From SVTX01 sp045588675 (GTDB lineage Bacteria > Bacillota > Clostridia > Oscillospirales > CAG-272), in assembly GCA_045588675.1 (NCBI GenBank), contig JAZNER010000016.1, positions 1 through 64,000 on the forward strand: 64,000 bases of DNA, given 5' to 3'. The notes under the pieces are model-generated. The model ran no database searches and had not been told where the DNA came from. It worked only from the letters and a program-made list of their open reading frames with translations. Made by a program: the position numbers and the translations under genes. Shown here piece after piece: positions 52,892-60,423 of this stretch; position 1 is the first letter of the stretch, and every line of letters begins with the position of its first letter.

Positions 52892-52907
52892 TGACAAAAT
52901 TTTGTCA
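52892..52907. promoter_or_regulatory. Perfect palindrome, candidate operator
   Basis: TGACAAAATTTTGTCA, 16 bp, fully self-complementary, about 180 bp upstream of the microcompartment promoter and about 60 bp upstream of the metG promoter. Either gene could be its target. No terminator-like T-run follows. Confidence 0.5.
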
Positions 52908-53085
52908 ATGTCGAGGCGGGCAAAAAATGGAAGTTTTTTGAAATATTGCATAAAATTAGGTGTTGAATGTTAATAAAATATCACAATCCTATGATAATTT
53001 TTTATCAGTGGCATTTTTATAAAAAAATTTGTCAAAAAGCCCATAAATTTCGTACACAATTCACATTCTGTTTAAAATAAACCTA

Positions 53086-53114
53086 TTGCAATTTTGCAAA
53101 AAATTTGTTATAAT
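53086..53114 (+). promoter_or_regulatory. Sigma-A promoter of the microcompartment operon
   Basis: TTGCAA and TATAAT with a 17-bp spacer, leaving a leader of about 125 nt before ackA. Confidence 0.75.
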
Positions 53115-53190
53115 TATTATTGAAGGATGTTTTTCCGTATTGCTTCAAATAATACCCAAAAGCGTCAAAACATTTCAACAAAACTTCGGC

Positions 53191-53227
53191 CCTCGACATC
53201 TGTGCAGATGCTTTGGAAGGTACGAGG
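53191..53227 (+). promoter_or_regulatory. Leader stem-loop before ackA
   Basis: CCTCG pairs with CGAGG around an inner CATCTG/CAGATG hairpin. The 3' arm ends directly at the AGGAAAGG ribosome site, so folding could affect ackA translation. Confidence 0.4.
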
Positions 53228-53246
53228 AAAGGACAGGTCAATACAT

Positions 53247-54440
53247 ATGAAAATTCTGGTTATCAACGCCGGAAGCAGCTCGCTTAAGTATCAGCTTTTT
53301 GATATGGAGGACGGCTCGGTTTTAGCTAAAGGCCTATGTGAAAAAATAGGACTTAGCGGTGCTATTACTCACAAGCGCCCGGGAAAAGAAAACTACGAGG
53401 CTGATTACCCAATGCCTACTCACAATGAGGCAATTGCGCTCGTTTTGAAGCTTCTCACAGATCCCGAGCTTGGAGTGATTTCAAGCGTGGATGAAATTTC
53501 CGCAGTAGGACACAGATTTGCTCACGGAGGCAAGCTCAATAAGTCTTGCATTCTCGGTGACGAGGAAATCAACTACATCACATCCATTATCCCAATCAAC
53601 CCCCTACACGGCCCCCCTGCACTCAAGGGCGTTTCGGCTTGTAAATCATTGATGCCGAATATTCCTCATATCGGTGTATTTGACACCTCCTTCTATTCAG
53701 GATTCGAAAAGAAATCCTACATCTACCCTCTTCCCTACGAGTGGTATGAAAAATACGGTGTTCGCCGTTACGGCTTCCACGGAACATCACACCGCTTTGT
53801 TTCAGCAAAGGCTTGTGAGTTCTTGGGCCTTGACTATAACAAATCAAAGATAGTATCCTGCCATATAGGCTCCGGCTCCTCAATCACAGCTGTTGATTGC
53901 GGCCGTGCAGTCGACACCTCTATGGGCTTCACTCCTCAGGAGGGACTTCCTATGGGTACAAGATGCGGAACAATTGACCCCTCTATTATCGCCTATGTTT
54001 GTGAGCAAAGCGGAATGAGCGTTGCAGAGGTTAACGATGCATTGAACAAGAAATCCGGACTTCTTGGAGTTTCGGGTGTTTCAAACGATGCTCGAGATGT
54101 TTGGGCTGCCGCTGAAAAAGGAAATGAGCGCGCTAAGCTCGCTATGGACTTGCTTGTTCACAACGCGAAGAAGATCATCGGCTCTTACGTTGCCGAAATG
54201 AACGGCATTGACGTTCTTATCTTCACAGCAGGTCTTGGAGAAAACGACAGGCTTGCCCGTCAATATATCGCCGACAACATGCAGTATCTTGGCATTGAGC
54301 TTGACAAGGATGCAAACATGAACGGCCCCAGAGGCGAGAATATCGTTATCAGTACTCCTGACTCTCGTGTTAAGGTTGTAGTAATTCCGACAGACGAAGA
54401 ATATATGATAGCGTCGGATACCTACGACATAGTTAAATAA
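53247..54440 (+). CDS. ackA: Acetate (propionate) kinase
   Basis: A 397-residue kinase of the acetate kinase family: KILVINAGSSSLKYQLFDM at the start, VGHRFAHGG, FDTSFYSG, RRYGFHGTSHRFVSAKACEFL, SCHIGSGSSITAVDCGRAVDTSMGFTPQEGLPMGTRCGTIDP and GVSNDARDV. It makes ATP from an acyl phosphate. As the first gene of the microcompartment operon it would use propionyl phosphate from PduL. No encapsulation peptide is visible, so it is probably cytosolic. I use the inner ATG; an upstream in-frame ATG would add 40 residues that do not fit the family. Confidence 0.94.
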   Translation: MKILVINAGSSSLKYQLFDMEDGSVLAKGLCEKIGLSGAITHKRPGKENYEADYPMPTHNEAIALVLKLLTDPELGVISSVDEISAVGHRFAHGGKLNKSCILGDEEINYITSIIPINPLHGPPALKGVSACKSLMPNIPHIGVFDTSFYSGFEKKSYIYPLPYEWYEKYGVRRYGFHGTSHRFVSAKACEFLGLDYNKSKIVSCHIGSGSSITAVDCGRAVDTSMGFTPQEGLPMGTRCGTIDPSIIAYVCEQSGMSVAEVNDALNKKSGLLGVSGVSNDARDVWAAAEKGNERAKLAMDLLVHNAKKIIGSYVAEMNGIDVLIFTAGLGENDRLARQYIADNMQYLGIELDKDANMNGPRGENIVISTPDSRVKVVVIPTDEEYMIASDTYDIVK

Positions 54441-54497
54441 GCCAACAATTAAAGTTGTAATAAAAAATTGTATATATTTAAGAAAGGATTTTTTAAA

Positions 54498-55319
54498 ATG
54501 GCACAATCACCTTTTGAAATCAAAAAAGAAATCTGCGACATTGGTAAAAGAATTTACGACCACGGATTCGTTGCAGCAAATGACGGAAACATTTCCGTAA
54601 AAGTAGGCCCTAACGAGTACTACTGCACACCTACAGGCGTATCAAAGGGATATATGACCCCTGATATGATCATCAAGGTTGACGCTAACGGTAATAAGAT
54701 CGAAGGTCGCCTTAATCCCTCATCTGAAATCAAGATGCACATGAGAGTTTATCAGGAGCGTCCCGACGTTAACGCTGTTGTTCACGCTCACCCCCCTGTT
54801 GCAACTGCTTTCACAGTAGCAGGAATTGAACTTGATCAGTACATTCTCCCCGAGGCTATTTTGACAATCGGTAATGTTCCTACCTGTGACTACGGTATGC
54901 CTTCCACAATGGAAATTCCCGATTCTCTTATGCCTTATATCCAGAAGCACGACGCTTTCCTTTTGAAGAACCACGGTGCGCTCACAGTTGGTAACACACT
55001 TATCCGCGCTTGCTTCACAATGGAAGAGGTTGAATTCAATGCAAAGATCAACCTTTACGCTCGTCAGATCGGCGTAGGCAAAAATGCTAATATTGAAGAG
55101 ATTTCTTGCGTAGAGCTTGAAAGACTTATGGAGCTTCGTAAGAAGATGGGGCTTCCCGGTAAGCACCCCGGATGCAAAACTTGTCCTAACAACGGCACAT
55201 CTAATTGCAAGTGCAAGACAGAAGGCGGCAGCTGCTCATGCGGCTCTCACTCTGCTCCCGCAGGTGACGACCTCGTATCTGACATTACAAGAAAAGTTCT
55301 CGCCGCTCTCGGCAAGTAA
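54498..55319 (+). CDS. Class II aldolase (L-fuculose-phosphate type) with Cys-rich linker and encapsulation peptide
   Basis: A 273-residue protein. Residues 1-225 form a class II aldolase/adducin domain with the zinc set E77, H96, H98 (HAHPP) and H159 (KNHGAL), matching FucA. It would split L-fuculose- or L-rhamnulose-1-phosphate into DHAP and lactaldehyde. Residues 226-248 carry six cysteines as CxxC, CxC, CxC. The last 17 residues (DDLVSDITRKVLAALGK) are an amphipathic helix typical of encapsulation peptides. The inner ATG with AAAGGAT is used. Confidence 0.92.
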   Translation: MAQSPFEIKKEICDIGKRIYDHGFVAANDGNISVKVGPNEYYCTPTGVSKGYMTPDMIIKVDANGNKIEGRLNPSSEIKMHMRVYQERPDVNAVVHAHPPVATAFTVAGIELDQYILPEAILTIGNVPTCDYGMPSTMEIPDSLMPYIQKHDAFLLKNHGALTVGNTLIRACFTMEEVEFNAKINLYARQIGVGKNANIEEISCVELERLMELRKKMGLPGKHPGCKTCPNNGTSNCKCKTEGGSCSCGSHSAPAGDDLVSDITRKVLAALGK

Positions 55320-55384
55320 TTTTTAAAAACAAAAAAGTATAATCTTTTGTTTCAGAAATTAATTGAAAAGGAGCGTCCATAAAA

Positions 55385-56845
55385 ATGGTAAATAACCTCA
55401 CAGAGGCACAAATCAATGCGATAGTCGCAAAGGTCGTGTCCGAGATTAAATCCCCTGCCTCAGCACCTGTCAGTGCGAAGGCCTGGGATGCCACACAATA
55501 CCACGGACGCAAGCTTATCGGCATTTACGAAACAATGGAAGAAGCCATTGAGGTAGCAAATGCAGGATATAAGGCTGTCCGTTCAATGTCTGTGGCAGAC
55601 AGAGAAAAAATTATTACGGCAATCAGAAATCTCACCAGAGCTGAAGCTCAGAATATGGCGGAGATCGGTGTTGCTGAAACAAAAATGGGTCGTGTTGACC
55701 ACAAGTATGCAAAGCATATGCTTGTTGCCGACAAAACACCCGGAACCGAGGATATAGTTGAAGAGGCAAGAACAGGCGATTATGGCCTTACTCTTACCGA
55801 AATGGCTCCCTTCGGGGTTGTAGGAGCGATCACTCCTTCAACAAACCCATCAGAAACTGTTATTTGTAACAGTATCGGTATGATTGCCGCAGGTAACGGC
55901 GTTGTATTCAACCCCCATCCCGGCGCAATCGCAACATCAAACTATGCAGTTGACCTTGTAAACCGCGCAGTTTACGCAGCGGGCGGTCCGAAGGTTTTGG
56001 TTGCGAGTGTTGTTAAGCCTACGCTTGATACCGCTAACGTTATGTATAAGCACCCATCAATCAAGCTTCTTGTTTGTACGGGTGGTCCCGGAGTTGTAAG
56101 AGCAGTTCTCTCCTCCGGCAAAAAGGCAATTGGCGCAGGTGCGGGCAACCCTCCTGTTATAGTTGACGACACCGCTGATATTCAAAAGGCGGCAAAGGAC
56201 ATTATTGACGGCTGTACCTTTGATAACAACCTTCCCTGCATTGCTGAAAAGGAAGTTTTCGTTTTCAACAATGTTGCGGACAGACTTATTGCAGGTATGC
56301 TTAAAAACGGTTGTATCTTGCTTACCCGTGAGCAAGCAGATAAGCTTGCTAAGGTCGTTCTGGTTGAAAAAACCGACAAGAACGGCAAGGTAAAGAAGAT
56401 CGTAAACCGTGATTGTGTCGGTCGCGACTGCTCTGTAATCCTTGAAAAGATCGGAATTAAGGTTGGACCTGAGATCCGTTGCGCTATCGCAGAGGTTCCC
56501 TTTGAGCACGACTTTATTCAGGAAGAGCTTATGATGCCAATTCTCGGCATTGTGCGTGTAAAGGATATTGACGAGGCGATCACTCTGGCTGTCAAGGCCG
56601 AGCACGGAAACCGTCACACCGCGCACATGCACTCAAAGAACATTGACAACCTTACCGCCTTCGCGCGCGCAGTTGAAACAACGATCTTTGTAAAGAATGC
56701 TCCCTCTTACGCCGGTATCGGATTTGGGGGCGAGGGACACACAACATTTACGATTGCAGGTCCCACAGGAGAAGGAATTACCTCCGCCCGCAGCTTTACA
56801 AGACGCCGCCGTTGCGTAATGGTTGACAGCTTCAGAATTATTTGA
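55385..56845 (+). CDS. pduP: CoA-acylating propionaldehyde dehydrogenase (PduP-like)
   Basis: A 486-residue aldehyde dehydrogenase making acyl-CoA and NADH. Residues 1-22 (VNNLTEAQINAIVAKVVSEI) form an amphipathic encapsulation helix, followed by a flexible SPASAPVSA linker. The catalytic Cys is C285 in NNLPCIAEKEVF. FGVVGAITPSTNPSET and GAGAGNPPVIVDDTAD are family motifs shared with EutE/PduP. It would oxidise propionaldehyde inside the shell and feed PduL. Confidence 0.94.
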   Translation: MVNNLTEAQINAIVAKVVSEIKSPASAPVSAKAWDATQYHGRKLIGIYETMEEAIEVANAGYKAVRSMSVADREKIITAIRNLTRAEAQNMAEIGVAETKMGRVDHKYAKHMLVADKTPGTEDIVEEARTGDYGLTLTEMAPFGVVGAITPSTNPSETVICNSIGMIAAGNGVVFNPHPGAIATSNYAVDLVNRAVYAAGGPKVLVASVVKPTLDTANVMYKHPSIKLLVCTGGPGVVRAVLSSGKKAIGAGAGNPPVIVDDTADIQKAAKDIIDGCTFDNNLPCIAEKEVFVFNNVADRLIAGMLKNGCILLTREQADKLAKVVLVEKTDKNGKVKKIVNRDCVGRDCSVILEKIGIKVGPEIRCAIAEVPFEHDFIQEELMMPILGIVRVKDIDEAITLAVKAEHGNRHTAHMHSKNIDNLTAFARAVETTIFVKNAPSYAGIGFGGEGHTTFTIAGPTGEGITSARSFTRRRRCVMVDSFRII

Positions 56846-56874
56846 TAGCAATATTATGAAAGGAAAATAAACAA

Positions 56875-58095
56875 ATGGATATTTCTGCTTCTCAGATCGA
56901 AAGTATTGTAAGAAGTGTAATCAGTTCTATGGGCGCATCTGCCAATGTTTCAAGAGATGTTCCTAAGGTTGCACACGTTGCGATGCTTACCGGTCCAAAG
57001 AAAATTGAAGTTCAGGAGCTTCCTATCCCCGAGCTCGGCGATGATGATATCCTCGTTCGCGTTGAGGGTGCGGGTGTCTGCGGAACCGACGTGCACGAGT
57101 GGAAGATGGACCCATTCGGTCTTATTCCCGTAATCCTCGGTCACGAGGGCACAGGCGAGGTTGTGGCTCTTGGCAAAAACGTAAAGGTTGATACACAGGG
57201 TAAGCCCCTCAAGGTTGGTGACAAGATAGTTACATCTGTTACAAGCTGCGGTGAGTGCTACAACTGTCGTATGCATCCCGAAACATCTAACCTCTGCGAC
57301 AATCAGGGCGTTTTTGGCCTTATCGGCGACAAGAGAGGTCAGGCTGAGGGCAACCGTGTAAACGGCTGGTTCGCTGACTATATGGTTATTAAGGGTGGCT
57401 ACGGAGTTACATATTTCCAGGTTAACGACCTTAACTTAAAGCAAAGAATGCTTCTTGAGCTTGCTTGCGTATGTGTTCACGCGCTTGAAAGAGCACAGTC
57501 AACAGGACTTCTTAACTTCGGCTCCAAGGTTCTTCTTCAGGGCTGCGGACCCGTTGGCCTTACGATGATCACAGTTCTTCGCGCAGCAGGTATCAATCAC
57601 ATTATCGCAGTTGACGGTAATGAGGATAGATTGAAGGTAGCCGAAAGAATGGGCGCTAAAACGACAATTTGCTTCCGCCGTCCCGATGAGGACACTCTTG
57701 AAAAGAGAGTTAACAAGGTTAAGGCAGTATCAAACGGCGTTGGAGTTGATTTCGCGTTCCAATGCACAGGCGCACCTGTAGCAGCTGCTGATATTTACAG
57801 CTACATCCGCCGCGGTGGCGGTATGTGTGAAATGGGCTTCTTCGTAAACAACGGAGATTACCAGGTCAACCCACACATCGCTATGTGTAACAAGGAAATC
57901 AACATCGTTGGTTCTTGGGACTACTCGGCTCAGGATTACCCCAAGACAGTTGCATTCCTTCACCAGTGCGCAGAGATGAACATCCCGATCGAGGAATTGA
58001 TTACTCACTCCTTCCCCCTCGACAAAATGAACGAGGCTATGGAAACAAACGTAGCTCAAAAGGGTATCAAGATTTGTTATATCAATGACAAATGA
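56875..58095 (+). CDS. Zn-dependent alcohol dehydrogenase with encapsulation peptide
   Basis: A 406-residue medium-chain dehydrogenase. Residues 1-20 (DISASQIESIVRSVISSMG) are an encapsulation helix very similar to that of PduL in the same operon. Catalytic Zn ligands are C69 (GVCGTD), H90 and E91 (GHEGTG). The structural Zn set is C125, C128, C131 and C141. The NAD fold begins VLLQGCGPVGLTMI. It most likely reduces lactaldehyde to 1,2-propanediol or recycles NAD via propanol; the direction is inferred. Confidence 0.92.
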   Translation: MDISASQIESIVRSVISSMGASANVSRDVPKVAHVAMLTGPKKIEVQELPIPELGDDDILVRVEGAGVCGTDVHEWKMDPFGLIPVILGHEGTGEVVALGKNVKVDTQGKPLKVGDKIVTSVTSCGECYNCRMHPETSNLCDNQGVFGLIGDKRGQAEGNRVNGWFADYMVIKGGYGVTYFQVNDLNLKQRMLLELACVCVHALERAQSTGLLNFGSKVLLQGCGPVGLTMITVLRAAGINHIIAVDGNEDRLKVAERMGAKTTICFRRPDEDTLEKRVNKVKAVSNGVGVDFAFQCTGAPVAAADIYSYIRRGGGMCEMGFFVNNGDYQVNPHIAMCNKEINIVGSWDYSAQDYPKTVAFLHQCAEMNIPIEELITHSFPLDKMNEAMETNVAQKGIKICYINDK

Positions 58096-58110
58096 TGAGG
58101 AGTAGCAGTT

Positions 58111-58452
58111 ATGGCAGCACTCGGAATGATTGAGGTTTACGGCTACACTACCTCAATAGTAATCGCAGACTTGGTGGCTAAGGTCGCTGATGTCAAGGTT
58201 GTAGCAATTGACAAAAACAAACCTGCTAATGCAGAGCAATGTGCAGTGCCGCTTGTAATGGTTGTTAAATTCGAGGGCAATGCAGGCGCAGTTCAGTCGG
58301 CACTTGACGCGGGAGTTGAGGAAGCAAAGCGCAGAGGTCTTTATATTACCTCTAAGATGATTGCGGGACTTGACGACCAGGTTCAATGGTTTGCAGACCT
58401 TTCTGCTACGGGCAAGGATAAGCTCAGAAATACAGACAAAAAGTCTAAATAA
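58111..58452 (+). CDS. BMC-H shell protein with long Cys-containing pore loop
   Basis: A 113-residue single-BMC-domain protein (ALGMIEVYGYTTSIVIADLVAKVADVKV). The pore loop is long and unusual: AIDKNKPANAEQCAVPLVMVV, with one Cys near the expected pore, where PduA has KIGSGLV. A basic C-terminal tail of about 20 residues (TGKDKLRNTDKKSK) extends past the fold. Cys-containing pores in glycyl-radical shells (GrpU type) bind Fe-S clusters, so this is a possible electron or gas conduit, not proven. AGGAG precedes the ATG by 9 bp and the gene is 15 bp after ADH. Confidence 0.85.
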   Translation: MAALGMIEVYGYTTSIVIADLVAKVADVKVVAIDKNKPANAEQCAVPLVMVVKFEGNAGAVQSALDAGVEEAKRRGLYITSKMIAGLDDQVQWFADLSATGKDKLRNTDKKSK

Positions 58453-58494
58453 TTAAGTTAAAAAAATTGTAATATAAAAAGGAGATTCAAGACA

Positions 58495-58770
58495 ATGAAT
58501 GAAGCACTTGGAATGGTAGAAACAAGAGGACTCGTAGCTGCAATCGAGGCAGCAGATGCTATGGTTAAGGCTGCTAACGTACAGCTTATCGGCTCTGAGA
58601 AGATCGGTAGCGGACTTGTAAGCGTTATGGTTCGCGGTGATGTTGGCGCGGTTAAGGCTGCTGTTGAGGCAGGCGGAGCTGCAGCTTCCCGTCTTGGCGA
58701 AGTTATCGCTACACACGTTATTCCCCGTCCTCACACCGACGTTAACAAGCTTCTCCCCACACTCGGTTAA
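58495..58770 (+). CDS. BMC-H shell protein, PduA/PduJ-like (copy 1)
   Basis: A 91-residue hexameric shell protein: NEALGMVETRGLVAAIEAADAMVKAANV and pore loop SEKIGSGLVSVMV, as in PduA. It ends IPRPHTDVNKLLP. It forms the facet tiles. It differs from copy 2 at only four positions (near the C-terminus). AAAGGAGA precedes the ATG. Confidence 0.95.
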   Translation: MNEALGMVETRGLVAAIEAADAMVKAANVQLIGSEKIGSGLVSVMVRGDVGAVKAAVEAGGAAASRLGEVIATHVIPRPHTDVNKLLPTLG

Positions 58771-58907
58771 TTTAAAGCCGAACAAATCAAAAGACTTTGG
58801 CAGGGTGGGAATTTCAGGCTCGGTTACATATAAAATCGAATTTCTCTCATATCAATTGATAGAAGCCATAATTCCCTCCGCCCGAGTACCGAAATGGAGA
58901 TCAAAAA
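58771..58907. other. Intercistronic gap with inverted repeat
   Basis: A 137-bp gap within the operon. GGGAATT (58807-58813) is inverted at AATTCCC (58870-58876), with near-matching outer bases, forming a long-range hairpin. No gene is seen. Confidence 0.5.
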
Positions 58908-59192
58908 ATGGAAAAAGCAATTGCACTGCTTGAAGTTCAAGCTATGGTAACAGCGATAGTCGGTCTTGACGCTATGGTGAAAGCCGCAAACGTAAAGCTG
59001 ATTCACGTTGAAAAGCGCTTGGGCGGAAGACTTGTGACAGTTGTTGTTGAGGGTACTGTTTCGGCAGTTACCGCCGCTCTTGAAGCGGGAGTCGAAGCCG
59101 CACAGGCTGTCGGAAATGTTATGTGTCAAGAGGTTATTGCACGTCCACATCCCGACATAGTAAAATTTATTAAAACAGACGAGGGTGTTTAA
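58908..59192 (+). CDS. BMC-H shell protein with KRLGGRL pore
   Basis: A 94-residue shell protein: EKAIALLEVQAMVTAIVGLDAMVKAANVKLIHVEKRLGGRLVTVVVEG. The pore loop is KRLGGRL, one residue longer and with two Arg compared with KIGSGL of the flanking copies, so the pore would be more positive. It ends in ARPHPDIVKFIKTDEGV. It lies between the two near-identical PduA-like genes. Confidence 0.92.
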   Translation: MEKAIALLEVQAMVTAIVGLDAMVKAANVKLIHVEKRLGGRLVTVVVEGTVSAVTAALEAGVEAAQAVGNVMCQEVIARPHPDIVKFIKTDEGV

Positions 59193-59283
59193 TTCAAAGC
59201 TCCCCCGCTGAAATAAAAGTCTCCCAAGCTTAATTTGGGAAAAGAATAAGAAAAATTTTAAATCCAAAAAGGAGAAAATTATT
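59193..59283. other. Intercistronic gap with small hairpin
   Basis: A 91-bp gap. TCCCAA (59222-59227) is inverted at TTGGGA (59235-59240). No gene is seen. Confidence 0.45.
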
Positions 59284-59559
59284 ATGAATGAAGCACTTGG
59301 AATGGTAGAAACAAGAGGTCTTGTAGCTGCAATCGAAGCAGCAGATGCTATGGTTAAGGCTGCTAACGTACAGCTTATCGGCTCTGAGAAGATCGGTAGC
59401 GGACTTGTAAGCGTTATGGTTCGCGGCGATGTTGGCGCAGTTAAGGCTGCTGTTGAAGCAGGCGGAGCTGCAGCTTCCAGCCTCGGCGAAGTTGTTGCTA
59501 CACACGTTATCCCCAGACCCCACACAGACGTTAACAAGCTTCTCCCTTCTCTCAGCTAA
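59284..59559 (+). CDS. BMC-H shell protein, PduA/PduJ-like (copy 2)
   Basis: A 91-residue shell protein identical to copy 1 except four conservative changes in the last third (ASSLGEVVATH and PSLS). The pore loop SEKIGSGLV is the same. A PduA/PduJ pair of this kind is common in microcompartment loci and sets shell abundance. The near-identity at DNA level suggests recent duplication or gene conversion. Confidence 0.95.
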   Translation: MNEALGMVETRGLVAAIEAADAMVKAANVQLIGSEKIGSGLVSVMVRGDVGAVKAAVEAGGAAASSLGEVVATHVIPRPHTDVNKLLPSLS

Positions 59560-59605
59560 TCTGAAAATTAGCAGAGATAGCACGACAAGCTTAAAAATGT
59601 CAGCT

Positions 59606-59700
59606 GTGTCTTGCCCGATTTTTCGGGCAAGACACCAACAAAAAGAATTTTTATATTAAGGCATTCAAGATATATGTTTGAGTTTCTTAATATAAAAATT
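59606..59700. repeat. Two perfect inverted repeats before pduL
   Basis: First: GTGTCTTGCCCG / CGGGCAAGACAC (12 bp, loop ATTTTT, 59606-59635). Second: AATTTTTATATTAAG / CTTAATATAAAAATT (15 bp, 25-nt loop, 59646-59700). Neither has a terminator T-run. They lie between the shell genes and pduL and may slow transcription or protect the shell-gene mRNA end. Confidence 0.65.
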
Positions 59701-59734
59701 GTTATTTAAATTGAAAGGAGCTTAAAGCTTAAAT

Positions 59735-60394
59735 ATGAATATTTCAACAGCAGATATTGAAAGCATCGTAAAAAAGATAGTTTCAGAAATGACAACCGAT
59801 GCTCCTAAAAGCAACTCCCTTGAAATTCCTGTTGGTATATCAAACAGACATATTCACTTAACGCGTGAGGATCTGGACACTCTTTTCGGCAAAGGATATG
59901 AGCTTACACATCTGAAGGATTTGTCACAGCCCGGTCAGTATGCTTGCAAGGAAACTCTCACAATATTAGGCCCTTCAATGCGCGCCATTGAAGGTGTCAG
60001 AGTTCTCGGTCCTCTCCGTCGCGCAAGTCAGGTAGAAATTTCGGTGACAGATTCTTATGTATTGAAGGTTAAGCCCCCTGTTCGCGAATCAGGCAGTCTT
60101 AGCGGCTCCGCACCGATCACTATTGTCGGTCCTCGCGGAGTAGTTACCTTGAAAGAAGGCTGTATTATAGCTAACCGCCACATTCATATGAGCCCTGATG
60201 ACGCTGTTCGCTTCGGAGTGAAGGACGGCGACTACATAAATGTTGACGCTATGTCAGGTACAAAGAGAACAAGATGGTTTGACGTTCAAATCAGAGTTAA
60301 CAAGGACTTCAGACTTGAAATGCACGTTGATACTGATGATGCCAATGCGGTAGGCTTCAAAAATGGCAGCACAGTTACTGTTGCAAAAGACTAA
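59735..60394 (+). CDS. pduL: Phosphate propanoyltransferase PduL
   Basis: A 219-residue enzyme converting propionyl-CoA to propionyl phosphate, regenerating CoA in the shell. Residues 1-19 (NISTADIESIVKKIVSEM) are an encapsulation peptide. Two copies of the PduL fold follow, with zinc-binding GISNRHIHLTREDL and IANRHIHMSPDD. It replaces the unrelated Pta enzyme in microcompartments. GAAAGGAG precedes the ATG. Confidence 0.96.
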   Translation: MNISTADIESIVKKIVSEMTTDAPKSNSLEIPVGISNRHIHLTREDLDTLFGKGYELTHLKDLSQPGQYACKETLTILGPSMRAIEGVRVLGPLRRASQVEISVTDSYVLKVKPPVRESGSLSGSAPITIVGPRGVVTLKEGCIIANRHIHMSPDDAVRFGVKDGDYINVDAMSGTKRTRWFDVQIRVNKDFRLEMHVDTDDANAVGFKNGSTVTVAKD

Positions 60395-60423
60395 TATTAG
60401 ATTAAAATAAGAGGTACATTTTT

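Larger units (their letters stand above)
52629..53246. other. Long AT-rich intergenic region with divergent promoters
   Basis: No gene. A minus-strand promoter for metG (TTGTAA and TATAAT, 17-bp spacer, 52804-52832) leaves a 5' leader of about 170 nt, in which I find no T-box core. A perfect 16-bp palindrome lies at 52892-52907. The plus-strand promoter of the microcompartment operon is at 53086-53114. A leader hairpin follows at 53191-53227 just before ackA. The rest is AT-rich with no features that I can support. Confidence 0.75.

Noticed and set aside
53127..53246. N-terminal extension of acetate kinase from an upstream ATG
   Set aside because: The 40 extra residues do not match the family, whose proteins begin MKILVINAGSSS. 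The region also holds the leader stem-loop.
58824..59537. Long minus-strand reading frame (237 codons) across the shell genes
   Set aside because: It is antisense to three BMC-H genes whose proteins are well conserved. Its length comes from their codon bias and duplication, it lacks a ribosome site, and the product looks low complexity.
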